The notes under the pieces are model-generated. The model was not told the DNA's origin. It did not search any database and was given only the letters and a program-made list of their open reading frames with translations. Made by a program: the position numbers and the translations under genes. From Streptomyces aquilus (GTDB taxonomy: Bacteria; Actinomycetota; Actinomycetes; Streptomycetales; Streptomycetaceae): a stretch of DNA of 64,000 nt. Below are positions 16,745 through 24,749 of the stretch, in pieces (within the stretch, counting starts at the first letter, position 1; every line of letters starts with the position of its first letter). Location of the stretch: the NCBI RefSeq assembly GCF_003955715.1, contig NZ_CP034463.1:9424001-9488000 (forward strand). Reading direction: 5' to 3'.

Positions 16745-17534
16745 CGAGGACAAGGCTCTCTTCGGCCGCGGGCGTCAAGCCCCCTGCCTCGCACCGGAAC
16801 TGGACGACGCTCCGCTGGGCCGGGTGCTGAAGAGCGTGGCCACGGCCGGGGCATCGGACCGCGCGACCTCGCCATCGCCCAGGTGGAGCGGCTCCTGCGC
16901 GCGACCGGAGACGGACGACTGGGACCGCCGCCGCCCATCGGGTCGGCGCTCTCGCGCACGTCGCGCCCTCGCCGGCCCGGCACCGGCGGGAGCGTAGACC
17001 GCGATCCGGACACGTTCGTCCTGGACGCATGGGCCGAACCGGCCGCCGATCCATGGGAAGCCCTGGCCCTGGCCCATGCCGCGGTCCGGGCCGCGGCCCG
17101 GACCCGCCCGGCGGAGCCGGCACCTTGGGTGGGCGCGTCGGCGGCGGTGCGGCTGCTGGGGCGACCGATCGCCGAAGTCCGGCCGGTGTGGGCCGAGATC
17201 CGCGCGCGCGACCCGGGGCACCGGGATGCGCATCTCCACGCTCTGGGCTGTCTCTACGCTCTGGGCTGTCTCTCGCCCGAGGAGCAGAGAAGCCACAGCG
17301 CTCTTCGGGACTTCCTCGACGAGAGACCAGCGCGGTCATACCGCCCGGACGCCCCGGCGGCATGCCTGCCGTCGACGACCCGCGTCCCACTGGCCGGTTG
17401 CCGGCCGTATCCGCCACGCCGCCGCCGTCGCCGACCTGGGGCTGCTCGCCTACGCCTTCGTGCGCGCGGGGCGCGCGGCGGAGGCCCACCCCGTCTTCTC
17501 GGCGATCGACGGGCAGGTGACGCCTTGGCCGTGA
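16745..17534 (+). pseudogene. Degenerate gene, TPR-like hypothetical (DUF4034-like?)
   Basis: No single frame makes a plausible protein. Protein-like pieces succeed one another in different forward frames: ELDDAPLGRVLKSVATA near 16800; RDLAIAQVERLLRATGDG near 16860; DWDRR near 16920; a long helical stretch around 17010-17330 in another frame; and AAVADLGLLAYAFVRAG ending in a stop at 17534. Together they resemble a helical repeat protein common in streptomycetes, broken by several frameshifts. The relation to DUF4034 is a weak guess. It also contains an 18-bp tandem duplication. Confidence 0.5.
17238..17273. repeat. 18-bp perfect tandem duplication
   Basis: ACGCTCTGGGCTGTCTCT occurs twice end to end inside the degenerate gene. 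It adds six codons without shifting frame and looks like a recent slippage event in a decaying sequence. Confidence 0.9.
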
Positions 17535-17596
17535 GGGCACGACGGGGACGGTGGAGCGCTCTACACACTGGACCCGTCCGTAGGTTCTCGGGCGTC

Positions 17597-18445
17597 TCAG
17601 CCGCGCTCGGCCGCCTCGACGACGTTGGTCAGCAGCATCGCCCTCGTCATGGGGCCGACACCGCCGACGGGCGGGGCGAGTGAGCCGGCGACCTGGTCCA
17701 CGTCCGGATGGACATCGCCGAGAACACCCTCCACGGTCCGGGTGATGCCGACGGACAGCACGGTGGCGCCGGGCTTGATCCAGTCGGCTCGGACCAGATG
17801 CGCCACCCCGGCCGCCGCCACGACCACGTCGGCGACACGGGCGTGGGCCGCGGTGTCCTGGGTGGCCTCGTGGCAGAGGGTCACGGTGGCGTGCTCGGTG
17901 GCGCGGGTCAGCATCAGGCCGAGCGGGCGGCCCACGGTGATCCCGCAGCCGATGACACAGAACTGCCGCCCGGTGATGGGCACTTGATGGCGCCGCAGCA
18001 GATCGATGATGCCGCGCGGGGTGCAGGGCAGCGCCCCCGGGATGCCCAGCACCAGCCGGCCCAGATTCGCCGGGTGCAGCCCGTCGGCGTCCTTGTCGGG
18101 GTCGACGAGCTCCAGCACCGCGTGGGTGTCGATGTGGGCCGGCAGCGGCAGTTGGACGATGAAGCCGGTGCAGGCCGGGTCGGCGTTGAGCCGGAGCACG
18201 GCCGCCTCGACGTCGGCCTGCGTGGCGGTGGCGGGCAGTTCCACCCGGATCGACGCGATGCCGACCTGGGCGCAGTCGCGGTGCTTGCCGCCGATGTAGG
18301 AGCGGCTGGCCGGGTCGTCCCCGACCAGGATGGTGCCCAGCCCGGGGGAGACGCCGTGCCTCTTCAACACCTCCACCCGCCGGGCGAGTTCACGTTTGAT
18401 GTCGGCCGCTGCGGCCTTGCCGTCGAGCAGCGTCGCGGTGGTCAT
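17597..18445 (-). CDS. folD: Methylene-THF dehydrogenase/cyclohydrolase
   Basis: The 282-residue FolD keeps the active-site tyrosine and lysine in [10 protein letters not shown], the folate-site signature QLPLPAHI...[11 protein letters not shown] and [10 protein letters not shown]. The nucleotide-binding loop reads [13 protein letters not shown] instead of the usual VIGRSxIVGxP, so it is a divergent, probably second FolD of the genome. It interconverts methylene-THF and 10-formyl-THF. It lies third in a gcvT-like/purU/folD operon, 26 nt after purU. In that setting it should oxidise methylene-THF produced upstream. Confidence 0.92.
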   Translation of the reverse strand: MTTATLLDGKAAAADIKRELARRVEVLKRHGVSPGLGTILVGDDPASRSYIGGKHRDCAQVGIASIRVELPATATQADVEAAVLRLNADPACTGFIVQLPLPAHIDTHAVLELVDPDKDADGLHPANLGRLVLGIPGALPCTPRGIIDLLRRHQVPITGRQFCVIGCGITVGRPLGLMLTRATEHATVTLCHEATQDTAAHARVADVVVAAAGVAHLVRADWIKPGATVLSVGITRTVEGVLGDVHPDVDQVAGSLAPPVGGVGPMTRAMLLTNVVEAAERG

Positions 18446-18471
18446 GTCGTAAGGGCCTCTCGGTACGGGCG

Positions 18472-19317
18472 TCAGGCGAAGACGACGGTGCGGGAACCGG
18501 TGAGGACGACCCGGTCCTCCGCGTGCAGCCGGACCGCGCGGGCCAGGACGAGCCGCTCGACGTCCCGGCCGATGGCGACCAGTTCCGGCGCGGTGTGGCG
18601 ATGTCCCACGCGGACCACGTCCTGCTCGATGATCGGGCCCTCGTCGAGGTCGGCGGTCACGAAGTGGGCGGTGGCGCCGATGAGTTTGACGCCTCGCTCA
18701 TGGGCCTGGTGGTAGGGCTTGGCGCCCTTGAAGCCCGGCAGGAAGGAGTGGTGGATGTTGATGACCCGGCCGGACAGCCTGCGGCAGAGGTCGTCGGAGA
18801 GCACCTGCATGTAGCGGGCGAGCACCACGAAGTCGACCTGGTGCTCGCCGACGAGCCGCAGCAGCTCTGCCTCCGCCTGCGGCTTGGTGTCGCGGGTGAC
18901 CGGGAGGTGGACGAAGGGGATGCCGTACCGCTCCGCTATGGGCGCCAGATCGGGGTGGTTGGAGACGATCAGCGGGATGTCGACGGGCAGTTCGCCGAGT
19001 CCCCAGCGGTAGAGCAGGTCGACGAGGCAGTGATCGAACTTGGAGACCATCAGCAGCACCCGGCGACGCTGCTCCTCGGGCCGTAGGGTCAGCACCGGGT
19101 CGAACCGGGCCAACCGCAGGGCGAGTTCGTCCCGCAGCCGCTCGGTGCCGGCCTCGGGGGTCTCCAGGCAGACGCGGAGGGTGAAGACGCCGGTGCCGGG
19201 GTCGGAGAACTGGGCGCTCTCCAGGATGTTGCCCTTGGCCCCGGTGATGCCACCGGACAGGGCGTGGACGATGCCGGGCTGGTCGGGGCAGGTGACGGTC
19301 AGGATGTAGCGCTGCAT
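18472..19317 (-). CDS. purU: Formyltetrahydrofolate deformylase
   Basis: The 281-residue protein has an N-terminal ACT domain ([19 protein letters not shown]) and then a formyl-transferase-like domain with catalytic Asn-His in [10 protein letters not shown] and the aspartate in [10 protein letters not shown]. PurU hydrolyses 10-formyl-THF to formate and THF, clearing one-carbon units. It lies 19 nt after the GcvT-like gene, which makes a complete route from a methyl or methylene donor to formate. Confidence 0.93.
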   Translation of the reverse strand: MQRYILTVTCPDQPGIVHALSGGITGAKGNILESAQFSDPGTGVFTLRVCLETPEAGTERLRDELALRLARFDPVLTLRPEEQRRRVLLMVSKFDHCLVDLLYRWGLGELPVDIPLIVSNHPDLAPIAERYGIPFVHLPVTRDTKPQAEAELLRLVGEHQVDFVVLARYMQVLSDDLCRRLSGRVINIHHSFLPGFKGAKPYHQAHERGVKLIGATAHFVTADLDEGPIIEQDVVRVGHRHTAPELVAIGRDVERLVLARAVRLHAEDRVVLTGSRTVVFA

Positions 19318-19336
19318 GGCTGCGGTGCCTTCCGGC

Positions 19337-20458
19337 TCAGGCCCGTACGCGGGTGCGCTCGGGGTCGTACACGGGGGTGGGCCGCACCGTGGCGTCGGCC
19401 TGGCAGCCGTCGGCGGCGACCGCGATCAGCGCGGTCCCCGGCTTCACCGCGTCGCGGTGCACACGGGCGAGCCCCAGAGTGGCGCCGTCGAGCACGGGCG
19501 AGGCCACGGCCATCGTCACGTAGCCCACGTCCCGTCCGTCCAGCTCCAGCCGTGCGCCCTCGGCCGCCTCGGGTGCGGTGTCCACGACGACGCTGACCAC
19601 CCGCCCCGGCGCGGTGCCCTTCGTGGCCAGCAGCGCGTCCCGGCCCTGGAAGGGGCCCTTGTCGAAGTCGACCGCCCAGCCCATCCGGCATTCGAACGGG
19701 GTGACGGTGCGGTCGTACTCCAGCTCACCCATGATCATCCCGGCCTCGGTGCGGCAGGTCAGGAGGGCGAGCGCGCCGGCGGCCCGCACTCCGAGGTCGG
19801 CTCCCGCGTCGAGGACCGCGTCCCACAGGTCCAGCGCCCGCTCGCGCGGCACCTGGATCTCGTAGCCGAGTTCGGCGGTGAACCCGATCCGGCTGACCTG
19901 CGCACCGATGCCCGCGACCAGGACGTCCCGGACGAACGTGTAGTAGGGGAAGGCGGAGTTGGAGACGTCGACGTGCGTGAGCCGCTGGAGCACCTCGCGG
20001 CTGCGCGGCCCTTGCAGGGTCAGTACGGCGAACTCGTCGCGGCGCTCGGTGACCGTGGTGCCGTCGGGGGCGTGTGCGGTCAGGCATGTCGAGGTGGCCG
20101 GGTTGCCGCCGGTGACGACCACATGTCCGGGCGCGAGGACGGCCACGGTCACGTCGTCGATCATGAAGCCGTCGGTGTCGACGACCACGCCGTAGGCGAT
20201 ACGGCCCTCGCCGAGCCCGCGGACGCTCCGCGAGAAGACGGCGTCGACGGCGGCGAGCGCGCCCTCGCCCTCGACGTGCCACTTGTAGAGCATCGAGTAG
20301 TCCAGCGCGCCGGCGGAGGTACGGATCGCCTCGTACTCCTCGGCCGGGTCCGTGAGGAACAGGGGCACGGCATGGCCGTAGACGTCGATCCACTCCTCGA
20401 CGCGGTCGTCGTAGCGGGGTGAGAACGGGGTGGCGCTCAGTCCTTCGGGGACGGCCAT
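19337..20458 (-). CDS. GcvT-family THF-dependent methyl/aminomethyl transferase
   Basis: The 373-residue protein has the GcvT fold signatures. These are GVVVDTDGFMIDDVTV, which keeps the folate-site aspartate, then LTLQGPRSREVL, then GFTAELGYEIQVP and a C-terminal beta-barrel region. The glycine-cleavage T protein works with other gcv genes; none are here. The family also includes demethylases that pass C1 groups from methylated amines or methoxy-aromatics to THF. With purU and folD behind it, a catabolic demethylase is the best reading. A TATCC-N4-GGATA site lies 43 bp upstream. Confidence 0.82.
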   Translation of the reverse strand: MAVPEGLSATPFSPRYDDRVEEWIDVYGHAVPLFLTDPAEEYEAIRTSAGALDYSMLYKWHVEGEGALAAVDAVFSRSVRGLGEGRIAYGVVVDTDGFMIDDVTVAVLAPGHVVVTGGNPATSTCLTAHAPDGTTVTERRDEFAVLTLQGPRSREVLQRLTHVDVSNSAFPYYTFVRDVLVAGIGAQVSRIGFTAELGYEIQVPRERALDLWDAVLDAGADLGVRAAGALALLTCRTEAGMIMGELEYDRTVTPFECRMGWAVDFDKGPFQGRDALLATKGTAPGRVVSVVVDTAPEAAEGARLELDGRDVGYVTMAVASPVLDGATLGLARVHRDAVKPGTALIAVAADGCQADATVRPTPVYDPERTRVRA

Positions 20459-20500
20459 GAGGGCTCCAGGGGAGAGGGGAAGCGCGATGCAGCGAGAATC

Positions 20501-20514
20501 TATCCATCTGGATA
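20501..20514. promoter_or_regulatory. Operator-like palindrome TATCC-ATCT-GGATA (copy 3)
   Basis: This perfect repeat with the same arms as copies 1 and 2 lies between the divergent gcvT-like operon and TetR copy 2. A further GGATA half-site followed directly by GTTTGG stands at 20526-20536. It fits autoregulation by the adjacent TetR and co-control of the one-carbon operon. Confidence 0.68.
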
Positions 20515-20567
20515 ACTTGTCAATAGGATAGTTTGGAGGGCATGGGCCGCAGACGAGGAGGAGGCCG

Positions 20568-21143
20568 ATGACCGCCGTGACGGGGGAGGACGCCCGGCCG
20601 GGCTACGGCGAGGGACGCGAGGCGCTGCTCGCCGCCGCGGTCCGGGTGGTGGCCCACGGCGGCCTGCGGAAACTGACATACCGTTCCGTCGCCGCGGAGG
20701 CCGGCGTCACGCACGGGCTCGTCGCCCACCACTTCGGCTCCCTCGACACGCTGCTGGAGCAGGCACTCCAGTGGTGCGTCGAGCGGAGCATCGAGACGTC
20801 CTCGCTCGTCCCGGCAAGCGGCAGGCTGGAGGACTTCGTCGCGACCCTCGCCGACTTCATCGCGGCCGACCCCGACCTACAGGCGTTCCAGTACGAGCTC
20901 AAACTCGAAGCGAACCGCAGACCGGAACTGCGGCACCATGTCGAGACGCTCTACGACGCCTACCGCGACGCCGTCCGCGCGGCCCTGGCCTGCTTCGAAG
21001 TGCCGCAGGAGATGGCGGAGACGGTCTTCGCGGCCCTGGACGGCCTGGTCTTCCACCAGGTCACGGCGGGCACCCCGGCCCGCACCGAGGAAGGCGTCGT
21101 GATGCTGCGGCGCCTGCTCGCGGCGTATCGCGCGCAGACGTGA
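20568..21143 (+). CDS. TetR-family regulator (island copy 2)
   Basis: The 191-residue protein is paralogous to the TetR at 10649. The N-terminal HTH reads LTYRSVAAEAGVTHGLVAHHFGS, and the ligand domain shares ADPDLQAFQYEL. GAGGAGG precedes the ATG. It is divergent from the gcvT-like operon with the shared palindrome between them. The two TetR copies may recognise the same box and answer to different pathway intermediates; that is inference. Confidence 0.88.
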   Translation: MTAVTGEDARPGYGEGREALLAAAVRVVAHGGLRKLTYRSVAAEAGVTHGLVAHHFGSLDTLLEQALQWCVERSIETSSLVPASGRLEDFVATLADFIAADPDLQAFQYELKLEANRRPELRHHVETLYDAYRDAVRAALACFEVPQEMAETVFAALDGLVFHQVTAGTPARTEEGVVMLRRLLAAYRAQT

Positions 21144-21158
21144 CGTGACCGGGATGTC

Positions 21159-21731
21159 TCAGGCCTTGCGACGGCGGCCGCTGCGGCGGGGCGCGGGGGC
21201 GGCGCCACCGAGGAGGGCCTGCCGGCGCTCCTCTCCACTGCTCTCCACCTGGAGCACCACCCGGCGCAGCCCGTCGGCGACGGTGCGGCACTCCTCGTCG
21301 CTGAGTTGATCCGTGACGAAGGCCTCTTCCTCGTTGAACGCCGGGAAGACGCGCTGCATGAGTTGCTGCCCCTCCTCGGTGAGACTGAGCAGCACCAGCC
21401 GTCCGTCGCTCGGATGGTCCGCGCGCCGGATCAGGCCCCGCCCTTCCAGGGTTCGGGCGACTCCCGTGAGCGTCCCCTTGGAGATCCCGGCCTCCTCGGC
21501 CACGTGCCGGGTCTCCGACTCCCCCCAGATCCAGACGACCCAGAGCACCACGAACGCGGTCCAGGTCAGGTCGACGCCGCGCAGCACCGAGTTCTCCAGG
21601 TGCTGCCGTACCGCCGAGGCGGCGCGGTAGATGTTGGCGACCACGGCCATCTGGTCATGCCGGATGGGGATACCGCCGAGCTTGGCCTCCGCCAGCTTCT
21701 CGGCCTCGGTGATGGATCGGTGGCCGGGCAC
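21159..21731 (-). CDS. MarR-family regulator at island edge
   Basis: The 190-residue protein has MarR helices and wing: HVAEEAGISKGTLTGVARTLE then RADHPSDGRLVLLSLT. I chose the GTG at 21731 because AAGGGAG stands 7 nt upstream; GTGs at 21737 and 21761 are worse placed. It is convergent with TetR copy 2 (15-nt gap). The basic C-terminal tail RRSGRRRK is unusual and could add DNA contact. It could be the regulator of the GTTTGG/CCAAAC elements, but nothing direct shows this. Confidence 0.85.
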   Translation of the reverse strand: MPGHRSITEAEKLAEAKLGGIPIRHDQMAVVANIYRAASAVRQHLENSVLRGVDLTWTAFVVLWVVWIWGESETRHVAEEAGISKGTLTGVARTLEGRGLIRRADHPSDGRLVLLSLTEEGQQLMQRVFPAFNEEEAFVTDQLSDEECRTVADGLRRVVLQVESSGEERRQALLGGAAPAPRRSGRRRKA

Positions 21732-21863
21732 GGGCACGCTCCCTTCGGACCTGCGGGTCACGGGTCCTCACGATTACCGTTCGGGTCCAAATTGTACGTA
21801 CGGTACGCATCGAACACGCACCCGGCTGTGCCATTTCGGCCATGGCGCTCGGCGGCAGCCCGG

Positions 21864-22214
21864 TCACAAGCTGTGGGCGACGGGGTGCAGCGGTTGGTAC
21901 AGCGGAAGTTCGGCGCCGCTCGGGAGCCGGACCGCCGTCAGTCTGCCCCAGCGCTGTTCGCTGACCGGACGGGTGACCTCGACGCCCTGGGCGCGGAACT
22001 CGTCGAGCTGCGCGTCGAGGTCGTCGCACATCAGGTAGAACTCGTGCCGGGGCGGGCCGTCGGTCGGGTGTACGGCGACCTCGGCCGGGGGCAGCTTGAA
22101 GACGAGCCACCCGCCGCCCGCGTCGACGCCGGGAAACCCGAGGACGTCGCGGATGAAGGCACGGTCCTTCTCGGCGTCCTGGCTGTAGACGATGACATGC
22201 GCACCGCTGATCAT
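21864..22214 (-). CDS. VOC-superfamily (glyoxalase/dioxygenase fold) protein
   Basis: The 116-residue single-domain protein opens with HVIVYSQDAEKDRAFIRDVLG. It has the VOC beta-alpha-beta pattern with HEFYLMCDDLDA in the middle and a closing LPSGAELPLYQP. I chose the ATG at 22214, with GGAG 6 nt upstream. No specific reaction can be assigned. Confidence 0.8.
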   Translation of the reverse strand: MISGAHVIVYSQDAEKDRAFIRDVLGFPGVDAGGGWLVFKLPPAEVAVHPTDGPPRHEFYLMCDDLDAQLDEFRAQGVEVTRPVSEQRWGRLTAVRLPSGAELPLYQPLHPVAHSL

Positions 22215-22415
22215 GGCCTGCTCCTGCCCATCGACGGGTCGGCGGTCGGATTCCGGCATCCTGGCACGCCAGGACAACGGCGGCAGCACAAGCACAGGAC
22301 GTGCGTGGTGTCGTCAACTCCGCCGGCCATAGGCCTCGCCGATGCAAATCGGTCATGTCGTGGCGCGTTGATGCGCTGTGGCGCGGGAGTTGGCGGTCCC
22401 GGGCTCATGAGCCGC

Positions 22416-22421
22416 TAGTAT
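22416..22421 (+). promoter_or_regulatory. Possible -10 box for a leaderless gene
   Basis: TAGTAT lies 6 nt before the ATG of the small secreted protein at 22428, and no ribosome-binding site is visible. That spacing would put the transcription start on or at the ATG, as in many actinobacterial leaderless mRNAs. Confidence 0.4.
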
Positions 22422-22427
22422 CACGGC

Positions 22428-22880
22428 ATGATTACGGCCTGGTCACTCCTGTGTGTGCCGCGTGTCCGCGTCGCCGCGGGCCCGCTGCTGCGGGTGTCGG
22501 CCCTGGCCGTGCTGCTGTTCGGCATCGTGTTCACCCATGGCCTCCACGCCGAGAGCGCCGAAGGACACCTGGTCACCGGCGTGACAGAGTCCGCGGCCGC
22601 CACGGTCGCCGCGAATGTCGGCGTGGCCGACGAGCAGTCCGTTTCCCGGTCCGCCGCGATAGGTGAGCCGCGTGAAGGTCACGGCTCCTCACATCCGAAC
22701 GAGCACTGCGTATCCGGCCAGCCACAGCAGGGACCGGTACTGACACCCCCGTTCTTTGCAGTGTCGGTTGGTGAATCCACCGTTTCCGGGACGCACTTGG
22801 CGCAGCGGGCCTTCGGGGGGCCAGTGCTCGCCGTCGTGCCGTCTGCCGCTCGGGGATCGACCGTGGTGCAGCAGGTCTAG
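22428..22880 (+). CDS. Small secreted/membrane protein, DUF6153-like
   Basis: This 150-residue protein has a basic start and one hydrophobic segment (LRVSALAVLLFGIVFTHGL) that may be a signal or anchor. The exported part holds HGSSHPNEHC, a His/Cys patch. The layout is like the small actinobacterial proteins annotated DUF6153, which is my best guess. A second protein of the same layout follows at 23061. The function is unknown; metal binding is possible. Confidence 0.6.
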   Translation: MITAWSLLCVPRVRVAAGPLLRVSALAVLLFGIVFTHGLHAESAEGHLVTGVTESAAATVAANVGVADEQSVSRSAAIGEPREGHGSSHPNEHCVSGQPQQGPVLTPPFFAVSVGESTVSGTHLAQRAFGGPVLAVVPSAARGSTVVQQV

Positions 22881-23060
22881 AGGCCGGAGTTTCGAGCGGC
22901 GGTCGACAGACCCGTGCGTCCGCGTCCGTCCGCGACGACCGTGGACGCGGCTTCGCCGCCGTCGGCTCCGCCCCGCCCCCACCACCACGCCTGTCACGCT
23001 CCCTTCGGTCGCCGGCTGCATCAGCCGTGACCGAAGAGGCGGCGTCCGCATGGAGGACCT

Positions 23061-23504
23061 GTGCCGTCACCTTTCCGTACGCCTACGCCCACGCCTGCCC
23101 TCCCGGCCGCGACCGACCCGCGTCGGCCGCACCCACTCCTCGTCCTGCTGCGTGCCGCGCTGCTGGCGGTGATCGGCCTGTGCGCCCTCGTCCACGGTGT
23201 GTCCGGCGGGGAGGAGCGGGAGGCTCCCGGCGTCACCGCCACGTCGTACCCGGCGTCGGTCGCGGGCGGCGCGGTGCCCCACGGGCCTCATCGGCACCAC
23301 GGCGACGAGGAATGCGCCCTGGACGCGGCCGTCCTGGCGACCGCTCAAGCGGCCCAGCAGGCACCCGCCGAGGTGGGGACCGCCGTACTCGTCGGCGTGT
23401 CCGTCGCCCACATGGGGCCGGTCGCGGGCCCGACGCCTTATCGCCGCCGCGGAAGACGTACCGGCAGGACAGCGCTCGTTCGCACCTCGCGGTGGCGCAT
23501 CTAG
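23061..23504 (+). CDS. Small membrane/secreted protein with His cluster
   Basis: The 147-residue protein starts at a GTG preceded by GGAGG. It has one hydrophobic segment (LLVLLRAALLAVIGLCALVHG) and then a His-rich PHGPHRHHGDEEC patch. A second weakly hydrophobic stretch and a basic tail follow. It is similar in plan to the protein at 22428. It lies before the cysteine-synthase/exporter pair. The His/Cys content suggests metal or thiol contact; this is not proven. Confidence 0.55.
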   Translation: MPSPFRTPTPTPALPAATDPRRPHPLLVLLRAALLAVIGLCALVHGVSGGEEREAPGVTATSYPASVAGGAVPHGPHRHHGDEECALDAAVLATAQAAQQAPAEVGTAVLVGVSVAHMGPVAGPTPYRRRGRRTGRTALVRTSRWRI

Positions 23505-23642
23505 ACCTCTCGGCCGCGGCCGACCGTTCTGTGTCGGCTGCCGCGCCACGGCTTCGCGCGCACGGACGGGTCACCCGTCCGGCGTCCGGCCCGCGGCGCG
23601 AGATGAGCACGCACGCGTATTCATCGAGCGAGAGCGAACGAG

Positions 23643-24749
23643 ATGCAGTCACAGACGCACACCACCGTCACGCCCGACCGGTCCGCCCTGTCGGCGCTCG
23701 TGGGCGACACGCCGCTGCTGCGGGTCTCCGAGCCGCTGACTCCCGCGGACCGCGGCTTCTGGGCCAAGCTGGAGGGCTTCAATCCCGGCGGTATCAAGGA
23801 CCGGCCCGGTCTGCACATGGTGGAACGGGCCCGCGCCCGCGGCGAGTTGCGGCCCGGCGCCCGGGTCATCGAGTCCACCAGCGGCACCCTCGGCCTGGGC
23901 CTCGCCCTGGCCGGCCTCGTCTACGGCCACCCGGTCACCCTGGTCACCGACCCCGGTCTGGAGCTGTCCATGACCCGGCTGCTGACCGCGTACGGCGCCG
24001 AGGTCAACGTGGTCGCGGAACCGCACCCCACCGGCGGCTGGCAGCAGGCCCGCCGCGAACGGGTCCGGTCCCTGCTGGACCGGCACCCCGGCGCATGGTG
24101 CCCGGACCAGTACAACAACCCCGACAACACCAGCGCCTACACCCCGCTCGCCCTGGAACTGGCCGCCGAACTCGGCCACATCGACGTCCTGGTGTGCAGC
24201 GTGGGCACCGGCGGACACTCCGCCGGAGTCTCCCGCGTGCTGAAGCAGCTCTACCCCGAGGTGAGGGTGATCGGGGTCGACACCATCGGTTCCACGATCT
24301 TCGGACAGCCCGCCCGGCCGCGGCTGATGCGCGGCCTCGGCTCCAGCATCTACCCCCGCAACGTCGCCTACGACGTCTTCCACGAGGTCCACTGGGTGGC
24401 ACCTGCCGAGGCCGTGTGGACCTGCCGCCAACTGGCCACCTCCCACTACGCGACCGGTGGCTGGAGCGTGGGGGCGGTCGCCCTGGTCTCCGGATGGCTG
24501 GCCCGCACCCTGCCCGCGCAGACCCGGATCGCGGCGATCTTCCCCGACGGACCGCAGCGCTACCTCGGCACGGTGTTCGACGACGACTACTGCGCCGCCC
24601 ACGGGCTGCTCGACTCGCCGCCCGCGCCCGAACCCGAGGTGATCGGCCGCGCGGACGAGAAGGAGGTCACCCGCTGGACCCGCTGCACCACCGTGGCCGA
24701 CCCGCTCACGGCGGACCCGAGCGACCAGGCGGGGGAGGAGAGCCGGTGA
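23643..24749 (+). CDS. PLP-dependent cysteine synthase-family protein
   Basis: The 368-residue fold-type II PLP enzyme has the lysine in [16 protein letters not shown]. The phosphate-loop region [16 protein letters not shown] replaces the usual TSGNTG, and it has the glycine loop [10 protein letters not shown]. The substitution at TSGNTG suggests a substrate other than plain O-acetylserine. The stop overlaps the GTG of an MFS gene, so the pair probably makes or handles a cysteine-related compound and exports it. Substrate unknown. Confidence 0.8.
   Translation: MQSQTHTTVTPDRSALSALVGDTPLLRVSEPLTPADRGFWAKLEGFNPGGIKDRPGLHMVERARARGELRPGARVIESTSGTLGLGLALAGLVYGHPVTLVTDPGLELSMTRLLTAYGAEVNVVAEPHPTGGWQQARRERVRSLLDRHPGAWCPDQYNNPDNTSAYTPLALELAAELGHIDVLVCSVGTGGHSAGVSRVLKQLYPEVRVIGVDTIGSTIFGQPARPRLMRGLGSSIYPRNVAYDVFHEVHWVAPAEAVWTCRQLATSHYATGGWSVGAVALVSGWLARTLPAQTRIAAIFPDGPQRYLGTVFDDDYCAAHGLLDSPPAPEPEVIGRADEKEVTRWTRCTTVADPLTADPSDQAGEESR

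Noticed and set aside
17238..17273. Tandem repeat as a CRISPR or tRNA-associated element
   Set aside because: Only two adjacent 18-bp units without spacers, inside a degenerate coding sequence.
23027..24745. Upstream extension that would make the MFS gene a 1005-residue protein
   Set aside because: The first 573 codons are an Arg/Pro-rich shadow of the small His protein and the PLP enzyme. A strong ribosome-binding site and GTGA overlap mark the true start at 24746.
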